Positions 1 to 61,814 of a DNA stretch of 64,000 nt are shown here, piece by piece. Position 1 is the stretch's first letter; every line of letters starts with the position of its first letter. The notes under the pieces are model-generated. The model ran no database searches. It was not told the DNA's origin and worked only from the letters and a program-made list of their open reading frames with translations. The stretch is from Tyto alba (Eukaryota > Chordata > Aves > Strigiformes > Tytonidae): contig NW_024881313.1 of the NCBI RefSeq assembly GCF_018691265.1, positions 11,236,501-11,300,500 of the forward strand, written 5' to 3'. A program made the translations under genes and the position numbers.

Positions 1-259
1 CAGTCAGTAGAATATGAACCAGTGCTAAGCATTCTAGATTGGAATTTTCTCAAGCCTAAACAGAGCTGTTTGGCTGCAGGTGATAAGAACTACAAAGTTT
101 CCGTGCAGCCGGAGGAGTTCTTTCCCCCCAGGGTCACAGACAGTTTCACCAGCTAGCCTGAACTGCTGCATGCAGGTTTCAGTCTCTTACAAGGAGACAC
201 AATGGGCAGCTGATACATGTGTAAGCACTGGGTATTTGCTGAAGTTTCTAACACTTCAG

Positions 260-278
260 AAAAAAAAAAAAAAAAAAA
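260..278. repeat. (A)19
   Basis: Uninterrupted A run in the left intergenic region. Confidence 0.95.
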
Positions 279-1289
279 GGTAATTATTCTTCTTGGTATC
301 AATACCTGAAAGTTTCAGTGAGAAATCCGAGCCTATTATAGTGGGCTATATGAACACAGCAAAAGGAAAACCAACCCTTATCCTAGGGAGCTCACAAGCT
401 TGTATTATGGTTAGGTGAAAAAAGGAGGAAGAAACAAACCAAAGAAAAGAGAAGGATGAAAGAACAAGGTTTCAGAGAAGACAAACATTGTGTGGGTGGG
501 GAGCAGTAATTTCAGCTCATTGCTCAGCTACAGTCTAGAATTTTTAAGTCTAATCAGCTCACCAGGCCTTCTCTTTAATTTAATGGTAAATCTCAAAATT
601 ACTTCAATGAATACAAGATTGGGCCTACTGTTTGCTAAAGTTTAAAAGTTAAGTCAACTGAAAATGGATTTGAAAGCTGATCATGAGTGTGCTAGGCAGA
701 AAGCTTTCTTTCATGCTCCTAGGTTTCAGTTCTTGGATAGAAACAACAGTAAACTCACTTTGAAGACCTTATAAAAGCTGTTTCTGCAAAATAATTTTTG
801 CTTTCATGTCACAGAGAATAGGATTCAAACAAGCCACATTATACATTCCAGTTTCATAATAGTGAAAAAGAATAGAAGTCTTTCAGAGAATCTGGCACCT
901 AACAACAGTTGTCACTAGAGTTTTAAACTCTCCTTATGCAAAAACCTGCCAAAATATTAATTTTTAAATACATACATTTTTAAGCCTTATGTTGACATCA
1001 CAGCTTTTTATCAGAATATAGGTTTCCCCTGCTCTGGCTCTCATGGCCACACCGCACTCCTTAGCAGGCTTTAAACAAAGTAAGGAAGATAGATAAACAG
1101 AGAGAGGAACAAATTGTTTAGCTGAGATTTCAGTCACGTCGCTTAACTCCAGTGAATGGAGACAATGCTGCAAGAGCCAGTAGTTCCGAGTTCTGTAAGG
1201 ATAAGCTATGCTGTTTTCATCTCATCTTTGAAAGCTGCCTTCTACAACTCTGCCAGGACAGGACACAGAAAGAAGAGTCCAAGCAGGAC

Positions 1290-1313
1290 TTTTTTTTTTT
1301 TTTTTTTTTTTTT
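1290..1313. repeat. (T)24
   Basis: Uninterrupted T run in the left intergenic region. Frames crossing it are artefacts. Confidence 0.95.
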
Positions 1314-4300
1314 CAATTTACTTATTCCATTCAAGGCCTCTCTACTGCTGGGATATAATGTGAAAATAAATAACACCACTTTATTTAAGGAAAAAATAAT
1401 CATGGACATACTGTAAGCAGAAAGGGACTATTTAGGGAATTTTTCATGTTTTGAAGTCTTTGGATTTCAGATGGCCATTAATGTGACAGATACATGATGC
1501 ATGCAGCTCATGAGTACATGCAACTCCAGTCTCAGTCTTGAAAGGAAGCATCAGAAAGCTTTAAAGAAGACAAACGGTTGCATCCTTTCTTCCTATTTTA
1601 ACAAGGGAAGGCCTCTGCAACAATAGGTCATTCTGCAAAAGCCCTTAACTAAGTCTTGGAGATCCTACCTGCTGAGTCTCCCTTCAGAGCCCAGCCCTTT
1701 TGTTTAGGGACACCAACACCTGCACAGTCTTTCATCTCAACACAACTCCAGATAGAGGGGTTTTTAGGTGACCACCACTGCTCTCCCTTCAAATCACTGA
1801 TCATTGAGTCCTTGCTGAGGACTGATTGAAGGCCCAGCAGTCTAGCACATAAAGCATATACATCCTTCTGTGGTTTTCAGACCTGTGAAAATTCAGAATT
1901 GAGATAAAACAACAGCCATTAGCAGTCACCACAGAGTCCCTAAGTCCAAGCTTTCTCTGTTACAGAACTATGAAATTCTTCCTTTTATGTGAAACCAATA
2001 GCAGCAGCCAGCAGATATTTCAAGAGTGGTGATACCATTAAAATGCAAAACCAAAGCCTCAAAATGAACAAGATGTTTAGCAATTATCTCCATCCTTCCA
2101 TCTGTAGTCAGCAGGCACATTTTGGTCCTCTCAGTTCATGTACTTTACTGTGGACAGGCCCCCTCACACTCAGCCTCTGGACTGAAGTCACGTCAGCAGG
2201 TATCTGTTACCCCGTATAATTCAGTAATGACAGAAGAAAGATCCAATAAATTATCAACAGTCACAGTCATTGAGTCACCCAGAAAATACTACTTGCCAGA
2301 AACAAAACGAGCCATATTGCAGAGAGGCCTTGTGTCTTTAACAGCAGCAGCAGAACAATTTAAGGCCGTAGGAGATCAGGCAAGCTGTCATACCTTTTAA
2401 ACGCAAATGTTCTTGCTCTCCAGGCCAAAGAGGTACCTGAGGATTTTGCTATTCCTTTGCAAACACAGCAGAGCCTTATCTTCCCCTCACACTTACCCTC
2501 CCCAGAGCAGCTGTTCCTGACCTGGAGAGGAATCCATTTGGCCCTGGCGCAGACGCACCTATAGTTACAGCTTATGGAGTGCTCTGACAAAGCAACCCTG
2601 AACTGCAGTGCTGGGGGTGGGTATTTTTGCACATACGGTGTTATATATATTGTAAAAGCTTTCCTTCTCAGCTGAGCTGGCTCCTGCCCTTTCTCTGCTG
2701 CCCCAGTGCCGCTGTTGGTGGAGCTGCAGCCGTGCTTCAGCAAGTGTCCAAGACATCGCACTTGCCTCATCTGATGTTGCTCTGAGCAAGCTCTGTGCAG
2801 CTTGGCACTGATAACCCTGGCAGCTGCCTGGAGTATGAGCAGTACCTACAAGGTGTCAGCGTTGAGAGTGATTTCACTAGGTCAAGCATTGTACAAACAC
2901 ATGGTAAAAGACAGAGCAGCTTAAATAAGCAGGGAAAGGATGGAAGAAATCCTCTTTTAACAGGTGGGAGAATAGAAACACGGATATTCAGTGATTTACT
3001 TCAGGTTACACAAGGATGCAGAGATCACAGGAAATGCAGGTTGCCAGAATCCTTGTTTGCTTCTTTAAATACAGGACAAATTTCCATAACCTTTTGTCAC
3101 GCTATTTTAAAAAAGATGACTTTGAGCTTTGGGAATTCACACGGGGGGATATTTAGTTAGTGGATATGGGAGTACATCTACAAATGCTATGATGGGACAG
3201 AGTCTGGCAGCTGCAGGTGTGTGATGTATCTACTGTTGACTATCTAACAAGAAAGTAGGAGATTATTGGGGTAGGCTTCTTACCTGTTCTTGCTGATAAG
3301 ACGTTCACTGCCACTCCTGTCTCTCCTCCCTGCTACAGCAACTAACTTCTCACCCAAGTCCAGTAGGAGAGCAGCAGGTTAGCAGGGGGAAGGACAGCAG
3401 TCTTTGGCACCAACAAAGATACCTACAGCCCCACTCAGCTGGTTAGACAGGGGCTCAGCTGTGCTGCCACGCCTGTTACAGAAAACCTGTGAACTTTCTG
3501 AGCCATCTCTGTAAAAATCTAAGTCTGGAGGAAAATTTGTCTTAGGTTCCTCCTAGTAATGATCTGGTTTAATCAGGATTGTTGCTATAGCCAGTTCTTC
3601 TGTAGGAAGGGCATCAGACAACACAAAGCACAGTGAACTGTCAGGTAAATGTTGTTAAAATCACCTGATTGCATTCACCCTTGATGTTAATATTGCCAAC
3701 TGCTGTGAAATCACCCTGAGTCACCTCTGTTAAAGAGCACCGGGGAGAGCTGTGCTCTTCCACCACTGGTCAAGAGTCTTTGTTAGAATAATCAAAGGGT
3801 TATTGCTGCTAAAGCAAACCTGCTTATCTCTGGGCCTTGCGGTGGGATACCATTCAGGATGTCTCGGCCTTGCTGCCTGGTTCCTGATACTTTCCCAAAG
3901 AAACATTGTGCATGCTTTCACTGGCCCTACTTGCCTCCATCAAGGTAATTTTCTGAGCAGATGACCTGTAGTCTACCAAACAATGAGAATGAATGCTGTC
4001 AACTGATGCTTTCATTTCACATGCACAGAGGCCCAGATTTCACTGCTGACTGATTAAATGTGGTGGTAAAAGGTACAGTCTTGTGGATCTCAGCCCACTC
4101 ACAGTATCCTTTTGAGAAGGGAGCACTTGCAGGATTGAAGTGTGGGTGCATTTGGGAAGAAGCTTGGTACAGGCTGGTTCCCCTTCTGTCTGTTCCCCTG
4201 GAATAACTTAGTTTGCCATTACTTAGAAGAAGAATAAAAATCAGCTTATGTGATCTGTTCTGTAGGAACAGATTTTTTATTTTTTTTTTCCCCTGTTATG

Positions 4301-4933
4301 CAAATATGCTTTAATGTCAAGAGGAAAATGACATGCAGGGGGAGAAGGGCCAGAACAGTCATTGACTAATTTTATGGCCTCCCAATTCCCATTGGTCTGC
4401 CCTTCGCACTCTTGCACCTTGGAAGTTTTAATTGAAGCGAGTGTAGTTTATTGATTTTTAGCATCAGATAATGTGTTAATAGTCAGGGGAGGTCAAAGTA
4501 ACTTTAGGCCAGTCTAGAGATAATGTAATGAAACGTTAATGACATGTAGTGGATTAAAGATCTGATTGTGTTTTCAATGAAATCAGAAGTTCCTTTGATT
4601 TTAGCAGCAAGAATCCTAGCTATAAGAAGGGAAATGTGTACTGTTTCAAATTTATTTTCTTTTAAAAAGAAAAAGCAAGGATTTGGGAAGTCAGCACATT
4701 AAAATATTATCTAACTCTGGTTTTGTGAGATAATGTTTTTTTTTGCCTTATATACTTGCAGTTGACTCAATTAAGCCATGAAGGCACAACTTAAGTGGGG
4801 TGCTGAGGAAGCAGTTGTATTCTAAAACAAAATTTGAAGGTTTTTTCCAAGCTTTCCTATAGAGAATTGGACTCTGAAGAGCAACTTCATTCCATGGAAA
4901 ATAATAGGAATAATAGGCTTGGTTTTGTTTTGG

Positions 4934-4976
4934 TTTTTTTTTTTTTTTTTTTTTGTGGTGTTTTTTTTTTTTTTTT
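4934..4976. repeat. (T)21-GTGGTG-(T)16
   Basis: Two T runs separated by six bases. Confidence 0.95.
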
Positions 4977-6769
4977 AGCCTTTTCCAGTAAAAATGAAGA
5001 CTGCAAGGAGGTCACAAAGTTTATAACAAGAAGTGTTCCTGTAGCCTATATAGATGTCTGAGAGCACCTCCTGCTATAATCCAGTGAACATCCTATTTTC
5101 TGTATGATTCCTTAGTTCTCCTGTGAGGAGTGGCACTACAGCCCCACTGCCCACCATCTCCATCAGTTTCTTGTTGCAGCTGAAGCCTATGTGAGTCTGA
5201 ACTGGCAAGAGATCAACCTGTTCAGTTGAATTTAGTTACATTTAACATAATCATTTACGGCAGATGTGATACTATATAGCACTATGTGCTATGGTCAAAA
5301 TGGGTATTTAGAGCAGTGACTCCAGAGGCTGGCTCCTCTCCTGTGCACAATCTGTAGTTACATTCTAAGGTTATGCTATTTTATGTAAATTACCAATACT
5401 ATATAGCGTTATGATATCCTCTTGAATCTAAGGATTCCTAACATCCTTCTGTTGAAATGAAATTCTATAAAACAAAGATGAAGAATGATGCTGTATTTAC
5501 AACCAATAGGACATATGAATGCTTGCTGTTGGTAGCATAATGAAACTGCTAACTCAGGGTCTAATTTCTCCATTACAAATAGAGTGAACATACTATTACT
5601 GTGTGATAATAATGCAAGACATAGCTTATTCTTGACTGAACTTGACTGTACTGTATACATCTGCACACTTTTTTCTATTCTGAAAACAAGGCAGATAGGT
5701 TTGCTATGTGTATTTATAATGTTACGTGCTTAAATGTTTTCTTGAAAACAGCTTAATCTTTAGTATTTCCAAACACTCATAGTTCATGCTGTCTGTCCTC
5801 CTGCCCCTTCTCTCTTCTGAGAGAGAAAGAAAGAAATACATCTTTGTATGTACTGCACATACACATATGAAAAATAAACTTCCTCGCTAGCAAGTAAACC
5901 CAAGAACAATGTTGGTAGCAGCTGTTGTGCTTAAAGCCCAGTTGAGAACACTGGTCTGTTATGAGCTCTCAATGCTCTTCTCAACATCAGTAATCAATGT
6001 GCCAGGACAATATATTGTAAACCCAAATGCCCAGGCCAGGAGACCACAAAAGCTCCTCTGTCTTGTACAAGGGAACTGAAAAGAGGCTTTCACAGTGCTG
6101 CAGAATATGCTGGCAGACTGTGCCAGTTCAGAGCCCTCAGTGTTCTGGAAGATATTTATGTACAAGGAGGGCAAATCTTGTCTAATCCTTGGATAAGAAG
6201 CTACTATAACTGTTAATTTTAAAAAATTAGAAGAATCATATGTATGTGTCAAAGACAACCATCAGATAATTACAGGCTGCTCAGTGGCTGCATGAAGTGC
6301 AGTAGCTGAGGAACTGAAAAAGTCTTTGTGCTCCTTCCAGCAGGAGAAGGACCTCTCCTTATCTACTCTCACAAATAAAAAGCAAGATCTGTCCTTTAAA
6401 AACAAATATATATCTATTTCCTCCTATTTTATAAAATAGTCATTTCTATAGTCAATCATTTTGCCAGCAGAAGGTTACAAAGCCAAAGAGTTTGGTAACA
6501 ACAATGGTAGTTTTTCTTAAAGATGAAATCACAAGCTTGTAAGTACTCAGTTCTTTGATTTTCACTTAGGTTTGCAACTTCTAAGTTGTTGGTAAGAGCT
6601 GACCCTCCATCATGTAAAATGGCGCCAAAACAACAAGGAACTTCTCATTGCATTGTCCATCTAAAAAGGAAGGTACCTACTGGGTTTCTTAGGCAGTTTT
6701 GCTAGACGTCAGCGGAAGCACTGAGCAACAATATGTCAGAGAGAGGAAGACCATCTTGGCACACAGAAT

Positions 6770-8333
6770 ACTATTTTTTGTGATTTTATTTTAAATGAAA
6801 TTACATTCAGATACAGCCCAGTTATATAAGCAGAGATTTAAACCTGTTTAAAGCTAACAAACTCCTATAATTAATCTCTTAGCTTTGCAATTCTTACATC
6901 ATTGATATTATGAGCTCAGACTAAATTCACTCTTTCGCATTACCCAGATTCAAAATCACAATAGTGATAAAAAAAAATATAAAAATGTCTAAAATTTCAC
7001 TTTCCAACCTAACTTATAAGAATAATAAAACCACTGAAATGCCTTCATTAAAAAGCCACATTGGCATGACTTACAGCTGTACAAAGTTGTTTAAAACAAG
7101 GATTATAGGATAAGGGATCAAAGCAGTGCTAAACATCTGAAGCAGAATATTTCCTACTGCCCTCACATAGACTTTTCTGGCTAAATTACAAATAAAAAAC
7201 ACTTTGAAAATGTACTCTTAAATTCACCAGAATAAAAAAAGCCCAAATAACTCTGTCTGAGAGAAAAGAGAAGACCATATTCTATGGTGTGTACTCACAC
7301 TCCAAATTCCCAGGATGTGGACTGCTACTGAAACAAGGGGTTTCCTTGTGCTTGATGTACTTGATATTTGACTAAGACCTTCATAGAAAATGAGTAGAAA
7401 CACATCAGGCACCTGACAAGATGAGCAGTCTGCGTGCTGGAAAAGAACTGAGTACTGCTCAGTAAGGCAACTGAGACAAAGTATGGCTTAAGTGCAATCT
7501 GGTTAAGGCAAAGTATGTGTTCTTGAAGCCATTATTTCCTTTGCTTCCATTTAAAAGCACTAGTACACTAGAATGTGTTTAAAAGCTTTGGTTAAAAAGA
7601 CCTGGTGGAGCTGGAGGTTGTTCACAGAGATAAATCTAAATAAATTCATTACAATGAGCTAGACAATCCCTCAAAAAAACCTTTGTCAACTTCATATTCT
7701 TACAGCCAGTCAGTCCGAAGCTCCAAATACATGTACTAACAAGACAAGCAAACATGTTAAGCACAGCCTTCTCAAAATATCTATCAATTATTTGCCCATT
7801 TCAAGACACAGCTCCCACTCTGGACCAGGCATCATCTGAAATTTTATGTGTGTGGCAATATTTTGGCCTAGTAAGTAAATCATGTCCAGTCCTACCCTTG
7901 CTACAGAGGTAGAATTAGTCTTTTGTCAGGCCAAATTCTGCACAATATTATGTTGACCTTAATCTAAAGGAATTTCTGTGGCATTAGTTTGGATTTTGAA
8001 GTGAAGGCAGAATTTGGCCCACTTGAGCACATAGAAGTAAGCTGATTCACAGCTTCTGTTTGAAGGGCCAATAGATTAAACAAAGTATTGGTAGCACTTT
8101 CCATATTTACTACATGAAAAGCCCCACCATTCACCCCATTTGACCAGTTTACAATTATCATTTATCCTTTCCAGTGCTAAGAATTACTAGGTTATTCAGA
8201 GAAATATATCAAAGCTTGGGAAAGTATAACAACAGATGGATCATGTTGTTGCACGAGCTTATGCTTAAAAATACTAGAAAGTAGCTGGGCTCTAATCATT
8301 CTTTGGCATGAAGCTGCAGTCTCCTTGGACAGA
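6770..8333 (-). other. SCIN: probable SCIN 3'UTR
   Basis: No AATAAA or ATTAAA on the minus strand occurs between the stop and 6790. The first is AATAAA at 6790-6785, followed about 20 nt later by a GT-rich stretch (TTCTGTGTGCC), a normal poly(A) site layout. That predicts a 3'UTR of about 1.56 kb ending near 6765-6770. The end is inferred; non-canonical signals (GATAAA near 8163) could give shorter forms. Confidence 0.45.
6785..6790 (-). terminator. candidate poly(A) signal of SCIN (AATAAA)
   Basis: First canonical hexamer downstream of the SCIN stop on the minus strand, with a GT-rich element about 20 nt beyond. Placement only; use is not shown by the sequence. Confidence 0.45.
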
Positions 8334-56854
<48,521 letters not shown>

Positions 56855-56906
56855 GGCGGGCGGCGGGCAGGCAGCGGCGGCAGCGCCCGGCCGCCCGCCC
56901 GCGGTG

Positions 56907-56914
56907 CTTTTATA
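56907..56914 (-). promoter_or_regulatory. TATA box of SCIN (TATAAAAG)
   Basis: TATAAAAG on the minus strand, its 3' end about 50 bp upstream of the ATG, in otherwise very GC-rich DNA. At usual spacing the transcript would start near 56883, giving a 5'UTR of about 30 nt with no upstream ATG. A TATA box inside a CpG island is a less common arrangement. The start site is inferred. Confidence 0.7.
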
Positions 56915-57075
56915 GCGCCGGGCCCGGCCCCCCCCACCCCCGGGCGGAGCGGGGCCGCCCCCCCCCCCGGCGGCCGCCCGGGGCGGGGGCAGCGGCCGGG
57001 CCCCCCCGGCGCCGCCCGCCGGAGCTCTTCGTGGCGTTTAACGCGCCTGCGAAGCTCCCCCGGCGTACCTTTTGC

Positions 57076-60000
57076 TTCTGCGCCCCAAAGCCGGCACAGG
57101 GGTGTTATGAAAAATCAGCCTCCCTTGCTGCAAATGGGTAATTTTTCTCTATTTTAAAATGAGGGGAAAAAAAAAAAAAAAAGTCAAAAAAGCAAAGCAC
57201 AACCGGCCTAACCCAGTAGCTACGGGTGTTACAGTGCTGTGAGTTTTGCTTGTATAATTATAACGTCTGCCTCGTTTTTGTAAGCTGCTCATATTGGAAT
57301 ACAGAGAGTTCTTATAGCTTGTGCTTGCCACTGGGCGCTTTTTTTACCCCAGGTTGGAATGGCAGGGCACAGTTCTCATTCTCCATCCAGTAGTTTCATT
57401 TTGTTTGTCCGAGATTGCCAGGACTCTTTTTGTAAGAGGAAAAAATCTTGTATTTTTTGAAGATTGCGGATGAAGCCCAGAATTTGTATGCATTTCCCTG
57501 TCTCAGAAACTGGGAAGCATTGTGCTGTTGTTTTTCCAACACCATGCAACAGCAACTCAAAAGGGCTAAACCCACTTCCTACTTGTCCTTTAGAAATGGT
57601 CGTTATGCCATGCTGGCAGGTCATTACAACATGAAAATTATAGGAAATCACTGCTTTCATCATTTGCGGATCAGAGGCAGATTAATCTGGATAGGATACA
57701 GACAGGTACAGCTCAAGCTCTCAGTATATCAAAGGATACATTTCAGAGAAGGTTGTGATTAGGTCCATTATCTTATGCACCTGGATTAATTTTGAGGCTC
57801 ACGATTTCCCTACTACTTTGTTTTAGCAAGTTAATACAAGCAGAGCGCAAATATCCACCTGCGAGTGGGTTGGAGCTACCGGAGTAAGGAAGGAGAGGCA
57901 CTGCTGAACACAGCAGAGCAACTGGAAAGCATCTTCTCTGGCAAAAAGTTTAAAAAAGCACATATAAGAAATCCTTTTAACTATCTTCCCTGATTTCTTT
58001 TCACACTGTCTGGTGTACAGTTTGGCTATTGAGGGAAAAGATGCTGTTACACAACGTGTACCTACTACCACGTCCCGTGCTGGTGAGCATCCTGGCATCA
58101 GCTTGCCAGGCAGAGGTGTACAGGCACCCCCGGCTCTATCCCTGCTGTTTAAAAGAGTAACCTGCAGGTGCTCTGCTTTGTCCAAGGTCCAGCTGAGCAT
58201 CTTGCAGCTCACCTTCACCAGATCACGGCCAAACATTTTATCCCTCATTCTGCCAGGGCTGAGGAGTTGGTGAGACTGAGTCTGCTTGGTAAAGCAATAT
58301 GCCTCCCAAATGAAATACTTTTCTCCAGACTGTTCACCATGTGAAGAAGAAAAAAAAAACTTTAGGAAGAACAGCCAAAAAAATCCAGAAGTTCCAGTTT
58401 CAATATGGTATCAGATGTTTCAAAATACTCTGTGTGGTTTCTCAGTCTTACTCCTCCATCTGTGCCAGTTGTTCTTTTCACTTTTACTTACTTAATTACA
58501 CCAAGCAGTTTTCTTCTCATTGCATTCTTTTTTGCATTCTTGTGCCTTAGTTAGCTTTAGTCAGTGTGGGGAGAATTTACCACATACTCTATAATTGTAT
58601 GGATTTACTCTTTCTTCTGAAGTTGGCAAGTTGCGCTCACTTTGGAAGTGTGCTGGGTTTTGCCTGTACAGGAGCTCAAACCAGCCCGGTGTTACGCAGC
58701 CTCATGTCTCCCACTCATCTGCCTGTCTCGCCAAGCTAAGGTTGTTTGTGCACAGACTGCATGGGCCAGCTGAGTAAAATATACATCTCCTTATTCTAGT
58801 TTTAAATTTTCAATCAGCAGACCAAACGCTACTCTCAGCTGTAATCCCCCTTGCTGTCACGAGGCGCACCCTAATACTGTTTGTTCAGCATTGACCATGC
58901 CCAGTGTCACACACCACCGGACAGAGGTTCATGACACAAGAACAGTTTAATTGTTTTGTCTCAGAGTCTGTGGCACAACCCAGTCACGAAGGATGTTAGC
59001 ACTGACGGCAAAGTTTTCTCATGCCCAAATTTGTGTTGGTAGGATTACGTACTGTGTAATCACTTACTGGCTGCTAGCAAAGAAAACCTTGGGTTGAAGT
59101 TTGTATCGTAAGTGCCAGGGTATTTGTTTGTACTCTTTGACATTAATTTTTGTCTGTTTGCAAATCTTGCTTTTGCAATCTCACTCCTTATGAAAGTTGT
59201 ACTGTCTTTTGATACATTTCCATCTATTTTTTATAGCAAAATAAGCACGGGTATTGTTAAAATTACAAAGATTTTCATAACATTTTAAATAATTAAAAGC
59301 TTTCTGACATGCAGTTATTCAAAAGTGAAATTTTGGAGGAAAAAATAAGTCTCCTAGGATTTGTATATTCAGAAAGAATATTTAAAATTACTTTTTATGT
59401 GCTCTTGCATGTTGTTTGATGTAGTAATTGGAGAGGACTACAAAACAACACTGGTTTTGTGACTCAGAAGTCCTGGGTCAAATTGTAATTACTACAGTCG
59501 TTAGAAATTGCACTGTAATGGAATTTCAGACTACCTTAACATTTCAAAGAAGAATTATTTTATAATTTCCTAAAGATTATATTTTGCTGATAAACTACAG
59601 CTTTTTCAGCAGGATAGCAGAGGCTTAGTATTGTTTTAGCTTTGGAGTAAAAAAGGAAATGATTTTGTCTCACACCTTTTCCTCAGGGGGAGGTTGGATA
59701 TAGCAATTGGATGCTGTTGCTGTTGTAAAGATGTAGGTTTCTACCTGCTTGACTGCACTGTTTGAGGTATGGCCATCTTTAAATGCTTGGTTTTTTCTCA
59801 AATCCTGGTAGGTCACGCAGGAGTGTCAGAAGGTATTTCTTCTCCTCATCTAGTCCTTCAAACAGCAGAGATTCAAACATACGGAGTTTTAATCTCTGGT
59901 ATGACTCAGAAATTGAGGACTTATGAAAAACTTTGCCATTAAATTTTGCTAATTTACTTCCAAAGTCTTTTGTTATACTGATTAAGGGATCTTTTTCCCT

Positions 60001-60898
60001 TGAAGTATTGTTGTCATATACTGCATATACACAGGGTATGGGTGTGTATGCACATATGAAAAATCAGAATGCAATGTACTGGGTTCTGATTTTTATCCTA
60101 ATCAGGGATAAGGATTGCAACAAAACAAGGTGTTTTTTCCAGGTAATATACACAAGGAACCCAAAACGGCTTCCAGAAACTCCAGAAGCTGAGCCCCTGA
60201 ATCTTTCTCAGTAGGAATAATATTCAGTATGGATTGCTGAAGATTTGAGTCCTTCCACAAGGCTGATGCCCAGCATTGAATTACGGTTCCAGGAACTAAC
60301 AATGGAAGGAACGAAAAGGGAGTGTGAGGGGAGAATATTTTCAAATGTCACAAGTGTTTCCTTCTACAAAACTCATGTCTTCTTCACCACATGTGCCAAA
60401 TACTCTCCTGAACTCTATGACCCTACCTCAACAGTGGGATCACACGTTTAGTTTTTCCTCCAGTTTCACATTACAAAGTTTGCTGTACACAGAGTGTGTG
60501 TGTCAGAAGCACACTCGCATCCAAACAGGTTGCAGAGGTCAACCCCTGTTCTCATCTCTTTTGTTGCTGAATTATGAATCAACTGTTATTTCAGATTTAC
60601 CCCAAATACAGTAAATCAGTTCACACATCAGATCTAAATTCTTATTTCCAATATATTCCTAAAAAAAAAAAAAAAAAAAAAAAAAGACTGATGCTTTATG
60701 AGGAGACGGAGAATTAGCCCATACAGCTTAAAAAGCCAAGTTATCAAAACCAGGCTATAGAATTACGTTACCACTTGCTAATTCTCTCCATACTGTCACC
60801 ACCCCTCAAACCATCCTGCTCAGTAGCACAGCTTCAACAGAAGAGGCTTCAGCAAAACGAGAACACACTGAAGAAAGACTAAAACCTAGCTTTCCCCC
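57076..60898. other. upstream intergenic region between SCIN and the LTR
   Basis: No gene recognised. A 95-codon minus frame (57663-57376) contains GFSPFELL, resembling a motif near the end of Gypsy/retroviral integrases, but nothing around it supports an element. (A)25 at 60661. Confidence 0.6.
60661..60685. repeat. (A)25
   Basis: Longest pure A run of the window, about 210 bp left of the LTR. Confidence 0.95.
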
Positions 60899-61086
60899 TG
60901 TCGCGGTTTAGGCCTGGTTGGCAGCCAACCACAATGCAGCAGCTCTCTCTCCCTTCCCCTCCGGCAATGAGAAGGGACAGAGAGCCAGGCTTGGGGTTCA
61001 AGATAGGACTGGGATGGGGGAAAATCCCCCTTTTATGATCATGAGCAAAAGGCAGACTCGTTAGGGGAAGAAAAAAAGAACATACA

Positions 61087-61092
61087 TTTATT
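61087..61092 (-). terminator. LTR poly(A) signal (AATAAA)
   Basis: AATAAATG on the minus strand, 190 bp before the 3' end of the LTR, in the right order after its TATA-like box. Confidence 0.5.
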
Positions 61093-61806
61093 ACAGACAC
61101 TAACAACACATAACAGAGTAGGACAGTGAGAAGCATTGCCACATCTTGAGAACACCTTCCCCCCACCCCTCCCTTCTTCCCGGGCTCAGCTCTGCTCCCG
61201 ATATCTCTACCTCCTCCCCCTGTGGCGCAGGGGCAGGGAATGGGGGGGTGCAGTCAGTGCTGCCACTTCCTTCATCTTCGGTGAGGGGAGTGTCCAAAAC
61301 TTGTTCCTCCTGCTCCATCGTGGTCCCCCTCTCACAGGAGACAGTCCTCCACAAACTTTCTCTGACATGAGTCCCTCCCATGGGCTGCAGCGTTCCCCAC
61401 ACTGCTCCATCATGGGTCACTAACTTCCTCCGACTGGAGTCCCTCCCACTGCTGCAGCCCTTCCTGAGCTGCTCCGGCGTGGGACTCCCCCGCATGCTGC
61501 AATCCTCCCAGCGCTGAATTACAGCAGCGGGGCTACCTTTTTCCATGAGACCCCGGCCTTCTTCGGGCACAGAACCTTGATCAGCCAAGCAGGAACAACA
61601 GGCTGTAAAACAATGTCTGCTCCACTGTAGATCTCCATGGGTGGCAGGGGGGAGCCGCCCTGCCGTCTCCCCACAGGATACAGGGGGGTCTCTGCTCCGG
61701 CACACCTCCCCACTCCTTTCTTCCTCCGTTCCTCCACTGACCTTGGTGTTCATGCAGCTGCAGCAACTCCTCCTCACAAGTCCCACTGCACGTCACCATG
61801 TCCCTT

Positions 61807-61814
61807 CTTAAATA
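61807..61814 (-). promoter_or_regulatory. LTR TATA-like box
   Basis: TATTTAAG on the minus strand, about 160 bp inside the 5' end of the LTR. It would direct transcription toward SCIN, whose start lies about 4.9 kb further on. Confidence 0.45.

Larger units (their letters stand above)
1..6769. other. intergenic region beyond SCIN 3' end
   Basis: No exon-like frame recognised. The longest frame (136 codons, 2360-2770 minus) has no recognisable domain. The stretch 4380-4740 is free of simple repeats and rich in TAAT cores, and could be a conserved non-coding element; this is only a guess. Homopolymer tracts are listed separately. Confidence 0.6.

Noticed and set aside
1152..1416. Plus-strand frames with poly-Phe (and similar poly-Lys/poly-Phe frames elsewhere)
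   Set aside because: Made by homopolymer T or A tracts.
2360..2770. 136-codon minus-strand frame in the left intergenic region
   Set aside because: No recognised motif and no supporting gene structure.
6785..8333. Frames downstream of the SCIN stop as further coding exons
   Set aside because: The protein already ends at the family C-terminus; frames here are short and unlike gelsolin repeats.
61100..61786. 228-codon minus-strand frame
   Set aside because: Lies wholly inside the LTR and has no retroviral protein features; created by its GC-rich internal repeats.
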